This document shows positions 32,649 through 44,831 of a DNA stretch of 64,000 nucleotides, piece by piece. The stretch comes from Aspergillus flavus (taxonomy: Eukaryota; Ascomycota; Eurotiomycetes; Eurotiales; Aspergillaceae), in the NCBI RefSeq assembly GCF_009017415.1, contig NC_092410.1:3410001-3474000 (forward strand). The letters are read 5' to 3'. Numbering within the stretch: position 1 is the first letter of the stretch; every line of letters begins with the position of its first letter. The translations under genes were made by a program, and so were the position numbers. The notes beneath the pieces are model-generated. The model made no database searches and was not told where the DNA came from. It saw only the letters and a program-made list of their open reading frames with translations.

Positions 32649-34727
32649 CTATCGAGGAACGCCGATCTCGTACCCCAGTAAGACTTCGGTGGTACTGCCT
32701 TCCCAGCCTCTATTGCCACTTGTAGAGACCATGAACCGACAGGCTTGATCGATGTATAGCTGTGAGACAGTTCCTGTTCGATGTCCTGGGATGATAAGGA
32801 AGGGGACAGTTGAGTGACGGGCGACTTGCTCGTGTTTCAGGTCGTATAATCTAAGAATATCATGGGAGGCGCTGGAAGTAGACGTTAGCTTATTGACCAC
32901 TTTGTAGTATGCGATAAATATCGCCAAAAGCTTACCAAACTATATGTCGCCCGTTAGGCATCGCCCTAAGAGCAGTTACAGGTCCACTTCCCTGAGGGAA
33001 TTTGAAAGTCCGTTCAGGATCTCGAAGGCCCTTGTGAAGACTGAATTCCTCTACAGTTCCATTTCGACGGCCGGCGTAGATGTAATTACCGTCAGGAGAC
33101 CAGCATGCATTCATGCACCAGGGCGGAGAATTACGAGGCGAGATGCGAGCGATGGGGTCCGGTTGCCGTCGATCCCATACTCGGATAGTGCCATCTATCG
33201 ATGCGGCAAGGAAGGTGTTATCGGAGACGTTTTTATCAGACTGTGTCTGTTGGCTGAGGTCTTGGCTCTCAGGTGCAGGTTCCAATTCCTCCGCGTGAGG
33301 CAGCCCGTTTACAACAGGCTGCGACGAGGCAGTAGCGGCTTCAGGCTCGCGAGTCTCTGGTTGCCGAGGCGCCGCGTCCTCCTCCTTGATTTGAGCGCTT
33401 GTATCAACTGGAGCCGGCGCTGCTGGAGCACCATTTTGTTGATCTGACGGCTCAGGCTCACCGGGCGCATCCGCGTCGGGGAGGGTGCCATTGGCTAGAG
33501 CTTTGCCAAACTCATCATCTTCATCTATGCCAAAGGCATTCCCTGATGCGCCTGCCCCTTCGCCTCCAGTGCCATCTGCATCCCCGAACAAGGAGTCCGC
33601 CCCACCGAAAAGTGAGTCTGCCGGTGAGCCCCCCTGCGGGTTCGATGAATCGCCAACACCGCCTTGGTCGTTCGACGTATCCATAAAATCGAAGCTATTA
33701 CCACCACTCGCCTGGTAATTCGAAGAGTAAGTTCCATTAGGAAGCGGTGTCTCGGTATCCTTAGGCACTGAAAGACTAGATTCTGGCCGTATGTCAATGG
33801 CTGATATCTGTCTGGCACTGGATCCAAACGAGCGCCTAGTCTGGCCCGTGTTCAGGTCCCAGTCAAAGACTCGCTTATCCCAACTTCCGGACAACAAAGA
33901 TTTCTCATCCGATGTCAAATTCAACACTGACACAGCTGAAGTATGTTGTCGTAGCAAAGCGATCTCCTTGCCCTCGTCATGACGGACGGATTGTAGGCGA
34001 ATAGCACCCGACTCTAAGCCGGACAGTAACCACAATCCCTCACTATGGCTAGCCAAAGAATATACCGGTGATAGAGTGTTGCCGTCCATGTTTTCCCAAT
34101 ATGTCATTACCACGCCCGCCTTGATCACGCTGTCCACGAAGGGGTGCCGTTGCGCCACAGTTAGCATCAGCTTGCTATTTATCGACTCCACCCAATTGAA
34201 CTTCCGCACGTATCCATCTGAGCCACCGCTGAAAACCCACCTCATGTCCGCTGTCGCCGTCACTGCATTAATCGATGTACTGTGAGGCGCAGCCGTGGTA
34301 GGGACTATATCGTAGGTAGAGGCAGTGAGGCATTCGGACCGGACTGGAGGATGATACACAGATACTGAATCATGTACGATGTTCACAGGGCCGGTCGTGG
34401 TCATTTCGACATCGGCGTTCGGCTGAGTTGCTACACCGGCGCTATCCGATACGTGACTGGCATTGGATTGGCTATCCGCATCTTGATCGGCGTCAGCATC
34501 AGCGTCGGCGTCGGCCTCGTTGTCGTTGTCGTTGTCATTGTCGTTGTCATTGTCGTTGCCACCATCGTCAGCATCCCGGAGGGTATCTTCCATTTCATTA
34601 TCGGAGCTACCATCTTGCGAGCCTATACATCACCAATCATTAGGCTGCTGCAACCATCGTCAATGCTGTTACAAGGAAGCTTACCTGCAAGATCTCTGTC
34701 ATCATCATCTTCCCCAAGCGACGCCAT
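32649..34727 (-). CDS. spt8: SAGA complex subunit Spt8
   Basis: Three exons on the minus strand: 34727-34685, 34622-32936 and 32871-32649; 650 residues. Exon 1 encodes only the first 14 residues plus one base (MASLGEDDDDRDLA). Introns are 62 and 64 nt with good branch sites. The N-terminus is a low-complexity Asp/Asn/Ala acidic region, followed by WD repeats: TSINAVTATADMRWVFSGGS, GLWLLSGLESGAIRLQSVRH, SVLNLTSDEKSLLSGSWDKR and, after a long Gly/Pro/Asp-rich insertion, NTFLAASIDGTIRVWDRRQP and NACWSPDGNYIYAGRRNGTV. The last exon completes HIVCASHDILRLYDL and ends GYEIGVPR. Spt8 links SAGA to TATA-binding protein. The long disordered insertion inside the propeller is typical of filamentous-fungal Spt8. 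Confidence 0.93.
34493..34560 (-). repeat. Hexanucleotide coding repeat in spt8
   Basis: Tandem hexamers encode alternating Asp-Asn and then Ala-Asp dipeptides near the Spt8 N-terminus. Such tracts are prone to length change; the acidic character is kept throughout. Confidence 0.8.
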
Positions 34728-35925
34728 TGTTGGAAGCGGCAAGAGTTCTAGGCCCGATTTTTCTAGAACACGCAATCTCAAAGCTGGAAGTTAAACTATA
34801 TAATGTGTATATATAAGTAGCGAACAAAGAGCTCTTTCTCAATGGCCCATCTCTCGGTGGGAACCTCCGCAATTCAAGGGTTCATGGCTTGATAGCTCGC
34901 ACGGACTTAGGGCGATGGGAAATCAGCGGGCGAATCAGTCGCACAGATCTTGCGCCCAGGGTTATCAAGGCAAAGGCTATGGTATTGCGGCAGGCGGAAA
35001 TATATTGGAATCGGGAAGACGATGCCTTTCTTTATCTCCAAATCCGTTTATCGTTCTTTCCCCGGCATCAGTCACGTTGCCCGCCCACATTATGCCTAAG
35101 GCAGAAACATCCATCCGTATCTGGTTAGCGTCATCAAACAACTAGATCATCCTATGTTTATGACAACAGTTGGGTATAGATTTCCCTCTACGACAAAAAG
35201 TATTGCTTATGAAATAAGAAAGAATGAATGAGAAAACGCTTCAAGTATTTTGGACAGATAGCTCAACAACCTCGTATATTGACAGTCCTTACAGGAACAG
35301 ATCGTCATGGTTATCCCATAGCAATTAAAGGAATTGACCACTAAGTAAGTAGAATTCCGCATCTCAGATTGAAATCTTTCGTGTCTCTTACCATTTGTCT
35401 CTCCATTACACTTTTTATATTTATATATACTTCTTTTTTTATCATATAGGGGGGCGCGTGGCCTAGAACATTGTGAGAGAAGTGACTCGGGATGTAAGAT
35501 TGTGGCAAGCGATGGCGTACTTTGAACAAAGCATGCCTTTTCTTCTATAGAAACCCCTGGAAGAGCTTTGCTATTAGGAATGAATGTACGTTCGTGATCT
35601 CCGCTATTCACGCTAGATTGAGGGCTGAGTCGGAAGATTCCTATAAAGCGCCTCAGCTTAGTGAATCGAGCAATCTTGAATGACCGTTCTTTAGCATTGA
35701 ATTGGTCTCTCTACGGAGAAAGATGGATTAAAGGATACTATCTACTACACAAACCGGGGGTCAACGCTTTGATTTTCTTGTTGGTCCCTGAACTGCCTGC
35801 CTTTTTGGGAAGTGCAAACGAGTCAACCTCACTTTCTCTTTCTTGTTTCCCTAACAACTCAGCCTGAATCACCACCACCGAAATCATCAACAACTCACTA
35901 ATCCCTCAGTGAGAGCTTTTACAAT
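34728..35925. promoter_or_regulatory. Divergent promoter region, spt8 and ZNFX1-type helicase
   Basis: A 1.2-kb spacer between divergent genes. Only short featureless frames occur. No operator or RNA gene could be assigned. Confidence 0.45.
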
Positions 35926-38900
35926 ATGAAACCATCGAGTCACTCGAGTATTCCTAGTGATGGGTCGCACCACACGCAACCCAAGAAACCAGCAGCCCGC
36001 CCCGCTGTCCCAGTCAACCTGGATGTCAGAGCTTACTTCGCCGAGGGAGCCCCCGATAATTCTCAGCCGTGGCTTTTAAATCCAGAAATCCCATCACCTG
36101 ATGAGATAATGGGAACTGGATCCGAGACTGAATTCGTTGATCTGCTGCCAAACCGGATCGTGGGCCCCTGGAGCTCGAAGAACGAGTATCTGAAAGCCCA
36201 CTATGAGTTGCTTAGAGAAGACGCAGTCGCTCCTCTACGGGACGCCGTAGCATACTTTCGAGAGGATCCAGATATCCAAGACATGAATATTGTATCTATC
36301 TACGAGAAGGTTTGTACCTATTTCCCTCTACGTTTCAGTGGAGGGTCGTCTGATTTGTTGGCTATAGGTACACATTGTAGGTATTACCTTTGCACAACAA
36401 GGTGTAGCGACTCGGATACAGTTTTCCACCATTAGATCGGGAAAGAATATAGTCTGGGAATACTCTAAGCGGTTAAGAACAGGTACCATTGTTGCACTTT
36501 CTCCATCAGATGATTCGTTCAGAAACAAATGTGTTGTTGCTGTCGTGGCAGCCCGGCCACTAAACGGTGTAAAGCAACATCCTCCAGAGATTGACATTTA
36601 TTTCGCGCGGTCTATAGATGCAGATTTCGATCCTCACCAAGAATGGGTCATGGTTGAGGCTAGAGATGGCTACTTCGAGTCGATGAGACATACGATGACA
36701 GCTTTGCAGAAAATGAGCCGAGAAAGGTAAGTGTTCAACCCTACTAAGAGTTCTGAATTTGAACTTAGCAGTTCCGACAGGTTTCCACTCGCCGAACAAA
36801 TCTGCTTACTCCATCCTAATACTGATACTCCCGAGTATGTCAAAGCAGGTCCAGTCATGGACATACAGTCCGCTATCTGTCCATCTGGAGAAGAAGGCAA
36901 AATTAATATCCTGGAAAGCTGGCCTAGATATCCAACAGGTGATCTGGATGCCACCCAATGGAGGGCTTTGGAGCAGATGCTTACAAAAAGTCTTGCCGTT
37001 ATTCAAGGGCCGCCAGGAACCGGCAAAACATTCGTCTCTGTGATTGCGTTGAGGATTTTGCTGTCCAATATGAACCCAGGAGATCCACCTATAATCGTCG
37101 CCTCGCAGACAAACCATGCTCTAGATCAGCTCCTGAGGCACATTTCTCGGTTTGAGAGGGACTATATTCGCTTGGGAGGCAGAAGTAGTGACCCTGAGAT
37201 TAGAAAGCGCACCCTATTTGAAGTCCGACAAAATGAACCCAGTGCTGCCATACAAGGCAGTGTTCTTGGACAGGCCCAAAGGCGATACAATAAATACCAT
37301 CACACGATTGCTGATCTCTTGCAGAACTTCAGTGCTGAGAACGATGACGTTCTCCTTCCGCCTGAGCTTTTCGCAAAGTATGGCCTACTGACTGCAACAC
37401 AATGTGACTTGCTCGCGAAGGGGGCAAAGGGCTGGATACGACCCAACGACGAAGAGGATGATAATCCCTTGCTAGCCTGGCTTGGAGAGCATGTGGTGCC
37501 ATTCGAAGTGCACTACTCAACTGAGACCTTTGGCTTCGAAGAAGATGAGATTGATCTGGAGTATGAACAGCTCAAAGAACTAGAAGCCGAACAGGGCAAT
37601 GAAGAGGAGGACCGTGAACTTCTTAAAGGACCATTCATATGTCTTCGTGAAAGGTTCTGCGGACAAAGTACTTCGGCCGCTGAGGAAGCTAGCCGGAAGT
37701 ATCTGAAGGAACCCGACCTGTGGAAAGTACCGGTCAAAGCACGTGGAGGAGTATACAATACTCTTCGAAAGCTGCTCAAAGATAAAATCAGGTCGAAGTT
37801 CCAAAGCTTGGTTACACTTAATACAAACAATTGCAAAGACCTCCGCATTGGAAAGTGGGAACGGGATAATCATCTCCTCCAGGATGCCAAGTTGATTGGG
37901 ATGACAACAACGGGCCTTAGCAAGTACCGAGCTCTAGTATCAAGCTTAAAACCAAAAGTTGTTCTGATAGAAGAAGCAGCCGAAGCCATTGAAGCACCGA
38001 TAGCAGCTGCTTGCTTCGATTCTCTTCAACATATGATCCTTGTGGGAGATCACCAACAACTCAGGGGGAGTTGCTCGGTACAGGACCTTCAGGGCGAACC
38101 GTTCTTCCTGGATATCTCAATGTTTGAAAGACTTGTGAATAATGGGATTCAATACGAGACGCTTAGAAGACAGAGGCGGATGGCGCCAGAGATACGACGG
38201 TTGCTGGAGCCCCTTTACGGCGAGCTTCATGACCACCCGTCAGTACTTGAACGCCCCAGAGTGCCAGGAATGGGGGATTTCAGATCATACTTCTTTTCTC
38301 ACAATTGGCCAGAAAGCAATGACAGCTTATCCTCGAAGTACAATGAGAAGGAAGCGGAAATGATTGTTGGATTCTTTATGCACCTGGTACTCAACGGCGT
38401 TGCGGTAAAGGACATAACGGTTCTGACATTCTATAATGGTCAAAGAAAAAAGCTGCTGAAGCTATTCAAAGGGAACTCCTATCTTCAGGGTCAGTATGTG
38501 AATGTTGTGACAGTTGATTCGTTTCAAGGAGAAGAAAACGAGATAGTGATTCTATCACTTGTGAGGAGCGGCCGGCCTACTATCGGGTTTTTATCTATAG
38601 AGAATAGGGTCTGCGTTGCGCTTTCGCGTGCTAGGACTGGTTTTTATATGTTTGGAGACTCTACTGCGCTTGCTGATGCAGATTCCCTCTGGTGGCAAGT
38701 AGTCACCCTCATGGGGGGCAAGAACCCAAAACGAAGGCTTGGTTTTTATCTACCTTTAACATGCACCAAGCATGAAAACGTGATATACAAGAAAGGTTCG
38801 TACTTCCTACGTTCACTTTAGCGATTTTTACTGATGACAAATGCCACTAGATCCCTCTGAGTGGGACACTGCCTATGGCGGATGTGATCTCCCATGTAAC

Positions 38901-39303
38901 GAACGTCTAGGCTGCGGGCACAGATGTTCTCTACCATGCCATAGGTAAAATGAGCTGCGTGAACCGTCTGACCATTTGAATTATAGTGCTGACGGTGTGG
39001 GCTTCTAGTTTCTCCCATGATCAAGTCAAGTGCACCGAGGTCTGTGATCGACAGATGCGATGTGGTCACAAGTGTGACAAACCATGTTATGAGATTCACA
39101 CCTGTTTCTGTGGGTGCCCGTTGAACTTCGCCGTTGAGTGTAAGTCGGAAGCGATGGGGGCATTGCGCTCTAAACTGGATGGATGTATACTTGAGGAGGA
39201 CAGTCACCGCCTGGCTGCCATTCGAAGCTACCAAGCCTTTGCAAACGGTGGATCCAAGGAACAGGACCAACGACTCCTCAGGATGGCCGAGTTAGGCAAG
39301 TAG
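35926..39303 (+). CDS. ZNFX1/SAD-3/Hrr1-type superfamily-1 RNA helicase with NFX1 zinc fingers
   Basis: Five exons, 35926-36309, 36368-36726, 36781-38795, 38851-38944 and 39009-39303; 1048 residues. The helicase core shows Walker A GPPGTGKTFVSVIALRIL, SQTNHALDQLLRHI, Walker B LIEEAAEAIEAP, GDHQQLRGSC, VDSFQGEENEIVILSL and NRVCVALSRARTGF. This is the UPF1-like class. After the core come NFX1-type Cys/His fingers: CDLPCNERLGCGHRCSLPCH in exon 4 and CTEVCDRQMRCGHKCDKPCY in exon 5. Homologues are S. pombe Hrr1 (RNA-directed RNA polymerase complex) and Neurospora SAD-3 (meiotic silencing), so a role in RNA silencing is likely by homology. Only two to three fingers are present, a short array for the family. 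Splice choices are fixed by phase; the alternative acceptor at 38986 would give an in-frame stop. Confidence 0.9.
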
Positions 39304-39763
39304 AGCGGATCTCGGGGGTAAAGGTGGCATGATGTGCAGCCTGGTGCGAACATTTCCTTGTATTTTCTATTCACCCTGGCGCCATGAATGATGTAAAAGT
39401 TATGATTGAAAATTTATTCTGTGAAGCTCGCAATCATGAATGTTTACTATCTGAGGTCATCCATCTCTTCTGACCACCTTCTAATTGACGAGCTGTTTCT
39501 CATGCAGTATGCTCCAGAGCATCCCTACGCCCATATGGATTACTTTGCACCCCAGGAAGTAGCTGTTGGTAGCGGCGAATATCAATTTACCTAATATGTA
39601 CAGTAGATCGTACACCAGAATCATGAGGTCTATAATCGTACAAGTCCCTCCACAAACTCCAACCCATGCCAAGAGAACGAAAATACAAAAGTCCAGCTAT
39701 GTGCCCGCAACTTCGGATAGGGAACGGCGGGTTTCGGCACTGGAACAGCATCGAAACATCCCC
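39304..39763. other. Intergenic region between convergent helicase and pet191 genes
   Basis: Shared 3' region of two convergent genes. I see no gene or repeat here. Confidence 0.45.
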
Positions 39764-40347
39764 TCACAGGCCCCTTGTCTTCTCCGGATCCATCTGGACC
39801 TCATCCCCACTGATCTCTTTGACGGACTCAAAGGCGGGCTTCCCAGCATATAACTGTTCAGGCTTGTTCCGCTTCCCGCCTTCCATTTCGCTGGCACCCG
39901 CGAGTGGCTGGTTTCCACGGAATCGCTTGCGCATATCGATCAAACCCCGCCTGGACAGAGATTGAGAGTTAGGCCTGGTTCCAGCATTGCAGGGGTCTTC
40001 CACCCGAAGATATGCATGACTCACTTGCACTCGCCGTACCCTTTCCGCAGCTGTTGGCATCGCATGGGCAGTGTATCAACTAGCGGCTCGCTCAAACATT
40101 CACGGGGCGTGTGGCGCTGGACCATTATACAGTCGGATTCCTGGAGGCATTGGGCCAATGCATCGCCTGTAAGGTTATTTCAAATCATGGTTAGACTAGG
40201 GGCACCTTTCAATTGCGGAAGGGTAATATCAAGCATGAGATCTGGGTCTTGGTCTGCGGAAGCGACGGTCGGTCGCCCCGGTTGTTGACCATTGAGAGAA
40301 GTTGAAGTTGGATAGTACTCACGGATGTCTTTGCATGAGTTCGGCAT
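39764..40347 (-). CDS. pet191: Cytochrome c oxidase assembly factor Pet191/COA5
   Basis: Three exons on the minus strand: 40347-40323 (25 nt), 40166-40025 and 39950-39764; 117 residues. The small first exon encodes MPNSCKDI and part of Arg. The protein shows the twin-Cys pattern of the family: SCKDIRDALAQCLQESDCIM, HTPRECLSEPLVDTLPMRC and QQLRKGYGECKRGLIDMRKR, then FRGNQP. Pet191 is an intermembrane-space protein needed for assembly of complex IV. Introns are 156 and 74 nt; both have GTGAGT donors, and phase is kept (total 354 nt). The C-terminal tail after FRGNQP is longer than in yeast but typical for filamentous fungi. The gene is easy to miss because no exon is longer than 190 nt. Confidence 0.92.
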
Positions 40348-40672
40348 CTTGCTTGAAGGTAGGAAACCAGCCGGCAAGGCAGTGGAAGGAAGACCTGCCA
40401 ATCACTTGTCCGGCGCAAAATTAGACTCCAGGAAAAGAAGGCAAAAATGGGGCCATCCCCGGATTAGATAAGCAGCTTATCACATGAAAATGCAAATGAC
40501 GTCTGAGCGTTGCCCTTTCTTGGAAGTTCTTCTGCTGGTCATTAAACATTTATTTCGCTTCCTGGCGCATTTCTGCCTCTTTCCCCCCCATGATGGAGTT
40601 CAGGCCTCGGATTGCGCGATAGACTTGTCACCCTTCTATACTAAAGGTTCAGGTCGGATCAATTCGTCCATC
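40348..40672. promoter_or_regulatory. Divergent promoter, pet191 and steryl-ester hydrolase-like gene
   Basis: A 325-bp spacer between divergent start codons. It is pyrimidine-rich on the plus strand near 40560-40590. No specific site was identified. Confidence 0.5.
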
Positions 40673-42142
40673 ATGGCGCGTGTCCCTGTGATTGGACGGC
40701 TGTTTTGGTTCGAGTATTTGGCTCTGTTCGCCTCTTTGATTTTGGTGCTGCTCGAATGGGTCATACATATTATTACATTTTGTCTTCGTAAGTTAGATGA
40801 GTCGCGTTGTCGTTCTCAGATCATTCGTTAACCTCAGACAGCTGAAACGGTAATCAAGTTCTTCTACGACCGGTCGAAAACTATTTTCAACCTATTTATA
40901 ACTCCTGAGGATGAAGGCAAGCGCAGTAAAGAAGAACGGATCGCCACCGCAGTCGCACAGGCCTCCGACTTCGTAGATATATGCGCTCTGTTCGGTTACC
41001 AGACTGAGGAGCATATTGTCCAGACCGGCGATGGCTACCTGCTCGGCCTCCACCGTTTGGCCTACCGGAGAGGCGAGGAGAAGATGCGCGTCAACCAAGG
41101 GAAAGGGGGCGTTCGGAAGAAGGTCGTCTTCCTCCACCATGGGCTCATGATGTGCAGTGAGGTTTGGGTGTGTTTGTCCGAAGAACAACGGTGTCTTCCC
41201 TTTCAATTAGTGGAAAGGGGCTATGACGTGTGGTTTGGAAACAATCGCGGCAACAAATACTCGAAAAAGTCCGTGCGGTTCTCGCCCGGATCTAACGAAT
41301 TCTGGGACTTCTCCATCGATCAGTTTGCCTTTCACGATATCCCCGACAGCATTAATTATGTCTTGGAAGTCACGGGCCAGCCTTCTCTGTCGTATGTTGG
41401 ATTCTCACAGGGCACCGCTCAAGCCTTTGCGACACTATCTATCCACCCGCTGCTGAACCAGAAGGTCGATGTTTTCGTGGCTCTTGCGCCCGCAATGGCG
41501 CCTACGGGCTTGCCAAACCATTTCGTCGACTCACTGATGAAGGCCTCGCCGAATTTCTTGTTCCTTCTCTTCGGCCGACGTAGCATCCTCAGTTCGACGA
41601 CGATGTGGCAGACGGTCCTCTACCCGCCTATCTTCGTTCAGATCATCGACAAGTGTCTTGACGGGCTCTTCAATTGGAAATGCCGGAATATCAGTCGTTG
41701 GCAAAAGCTAGCGGGCTACCTACATCTATTCTCCTTCACCAGCACCAAATCCGTGGTTCACTGGTTTCAGATCATCCGACATAAGAACTTTCAATTCTAC
41801 GATGACGAGGTCCACGCTCCGTTCAGCATTGTCGCTAGCGAGCGATTCTATAAGCCGGTCAAGTACCCTACCAGGAACATCAAGACGCCCATTGTGCTAC
41901 TGTACGGGGGCAATGACAGCCTTGTAGACATTAACGTGATGCTGAAGGAGCTTCCTCGCGGGATCACAGCCAAGATCATCCCGAAGTACGAACACCTCGA
42001 TTTCTTGTGGGCGACGGATGTCGAGCAACAGGTGTTCAGCCATGTCTTCGAGGCTCTTGAACAGTACAGTGGCATCACCCAGCTTGAGGGGGCGGTAACG
42101 GGCCTGATCAATGGAGATGCGGGACATGCGATCGCGGTTTAG
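40673..42142 (+). CDS. Acid-lipase/steryl ester hydrolase family protein (Tgl1/Yeh-like)
   Basis: Two exons, 40673-40787 and 40842-42142, 54-nt intron (GTAAGT...CAG); 471 residues. Exon 1 encodes an N-terminal membrane anchor (YLALFASLILVLLEWVIHII). The body is an alpha/beta hydrolase of the AB-hydrolase lipase class: GYQTEEHIVQTGDGYLLGLH, VFLHHGLMMCSEVWV, YDVWFGNNRGNKYS, nucleophile elbow GFSQGT (Ser), acid GGNDSLVD (Asp) and EHLDFLWA (His). Yeast homologues hydrolyse sterol esters or triacylglycerol at lipid droplets or membranes, so a role in sterol and lipid mobilisation is likely. All catalytic residues are present. Confidence 0.9.
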
Positions 42143-43586
42143 GCGATCGAGCGCATTAGATAGCATGGCTTGTGATTCGTGCACAGTATATATACCGGCG
42201 CATACCCGAATGGAGGTTGGTTTGTGTATAATGGTTGGATGTTAATTAATACCTGACATTAGCGCTCAGTTCTCTTTTTGTTCTCCTTTTCTTTCTCATT
42301 CCTGGACACATCTTGCAACCGCCATGGGATGTTTGTCGCACAGCACGTAACTCGAGGCCGCTATAGTATCTCATATTATGATATCATCCACGCAATAGAA
42401 GTAGGGCAATGACCAGTCGAACCCCGAGGGGTGGGCCGTCGAATGTGATACATTGATTTAAGGTCGACCTGACGTCCCGGCATTCATTTAGACTACTGGT
42501 CAGAGCCAACAACCCCCCTACTCATCAAGTTACATATGTCGTTGGGTTTGCCTCCTGGGAATGCATCCCGTTGGACCTATCGAGCGGTCCATCACATGAA
42601 CACTGCGTCGTACTTTCTTGCGCCCAATCGTCGCCCCCTGGATGTCCCGATCTAGAGTCCGGACATTGGTCTGTTTGGTGCCTGACAGCGTGAGGTGGCC
42701 AGATCTTTGGCCCGGATCCAGTCCCTCTCGTCCGGGAGGAGGGATGTCTGTTTTGTGCAGTAGCGCCGAGGGGTTGGAAAAAAGGTGACAGGTAAAGTGA
42801 ACCGTTTAACTTAAGCGATTGGTCAAGGACGGAGGACGTTTCAGGATATACGGAGCAACGGAGAAGGGGGAGGGGAAAAGGAAAGGGAGTCGTAGGCTAA
42901 ATGGGACGTTATTATATCTTCCCCCTTGTATGTCGATATTTCTGAGAACTAATGCCTGCCCGTCCATCAAGGGATCCTTGAGAGATCTATATTTATTTTG
43001 ACAGGACAACAATTTGACTCAAACATGCTCTGGTATGTTGTCTACTCTTTTCTTTTTTGGGGGGTTTGTTTTTCTCGTCCCGATATCATCGTTTCTTCAA
43101 TAGTCCCTTCGAATTTTTTTTGTCAATCGGTCCAGTTGGGAATGGTTGGATGGAGCCCCGAAAGCAGATCATCACGACCATCCCCAATGATTGGCAACCA
43201 GATTCACGGCCGAGTCGGACAATTCATTGCTTTCCCTTCGTCTCCTGCAGATAGCCTTGGTGGGAATTATTGGATTTACTCAAAACCAGGCCCAGTGACC
43301 TTGATCTAGAGGTCATAATGACTATTGTTTTTGAGGATCCAACCACCGGGATAATCGACAAGGAGAAGAAGGGAGACAGCAAGCATTCCATAGATAGGGT
43401 CATTCCTTGTTTCTTTTTTTCTTCTTTTTTTGTTTTCTTTCATTTCTTGATTTTGATAGACTGTTTGTTGGCTTTGTTTTCTTTTTTCCCTTTTTATCTC
43501 TATCTCTCTCCTACTTGACCCATTGATGGTATTCACCAGCCCCCTTTGAATCCGGATAGTGGGTTTTCTTTTTATTGGACTTTTTT

Positions 43587-43603
43587 TATTATTATTATTA
43601 TTA
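43587..43603 (+). repeat. (TTA)n microsatellite
   Basis: About six TTA units directly after a T7 run. It is part of a T-rich low-complexity area. Confidence 0.85.
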
Positions 43604-43831
43604 GTTTCCTCTTTTCTCTTTTTCATTACCAGAAGCAGCCCAAAAGGAAATAAGGGAAATCCCAAACCACTGGGACTGGAGGGACTAAAGGGGGGATTCC
43701 TAGGGTTCTCTAAACCTTTATGAGGAAAGTCCCACGAGAGTTAATCCTTTCCAGGTTTAAACGCTGCTGGCTTAAGGTTTCGTGCCAATTGTTGCGCACA
43801 TTTGGGAAGCCTCTTCTTGTTTTTTTTATTG

Positions 43832-43863
43832 ATTATTATTATTATTATTATTATTATTATTTA
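43832..43863 (+). repeat. (ATT)n microsatellite
   Basis: About ten ATT units after a T8 run. It is similar to the tract 240 bases upstream. Confidence 0.9.
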
Positions 43864-44831
43864 TTTCTTTTCGCTCACACCGCTTCGTACTGATGTTGAC
43901 CAAGTGAAAAAATTAGGAATAGGGAAGATTAGGGTCATCGGAAAAGAAAAAGGTAAGAAAGAAGTACACACGTTAAGGTCCAACAGCAGCAATCAATACC
44001 CAAACCGAACAAAAGGATACAAGTCATTGGAACCCAATTGAATAAAATGAAATCTCAGGGTTGAAACAAATTTCAAAAAAAAAAGGAAAAAGAGAATTAC
44101 AATTTTTGTATTTCATTAATTTCATGTTTATCAATTTTTCTATTTTCTTTTGTTAAATTCTTCTTTCTTTTTGACATTGATGATTGAACCCTCCGACTCG
44201 GATCCTTTCCACCCTTTGCCAGTTCCTCATAAAAAAAAATCTCCCCACAACCGCTGACTTAGCTTCTAGTTCGGTCTTTTAGTCTCCGGAAATCCACCCG
44301 AATTTCTGTTGACATCAACCGTTTTTCCTGCGCTCGCCTTCTCCGACCCCCCTTTGACCCTTCACTCGAGTACAGTGATTGCCTCGGGTCTGGTGGCGCT
44401 GTCGAGTCCACGGCCTGCATATTACCCCCTCCAACTCCCCCTCCGCGACATTGGTTGGCATTGGCATTGAGACCGATGTAACGCATCGCGTTGTCGCTGC
44501 CTTTGCTCTTCCAGCCCACCCCCGCCCCCAAGGGAATCAGACCATCCCATTGCTGGAATTCGCAATTCACCACCGAGATCTTCGACCGTTCACGAGACAC
44601 GAAATTAACGAAGTGTACCTTTTATCTACCCATCCGATCCGGCCGGTTTGCGTGAATTGAATCGTCGCATCATACTCTTTGGTGGAAATTTAGGAGGTAC
44701 GATACGACAGACAGAGATTGTGTTGGAAGAGGTCGATTGAACCTAGCATCGCATCGTCCCGATCTGCTCGAGGCGCTACATCTGATCGAATAACTTCAGT
44801 GGATTGAGGGGGAACTACAATTGCTGTTTCA

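Larger units (their letters stand above)
42143..44831. other. 2.7-kb gene-free region upstream of the rsr1-type gene
   Basis: Contains T-rich tracts and two ATT microsatellites but no gene I can support. Frames found here are low-complexity Phe/Ile/Lys-rich. The right part, pyrimidine-rich from about 44100 to 44450, is likely the promoter or leader of the small GTPase gene. Confidence 0.45.
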
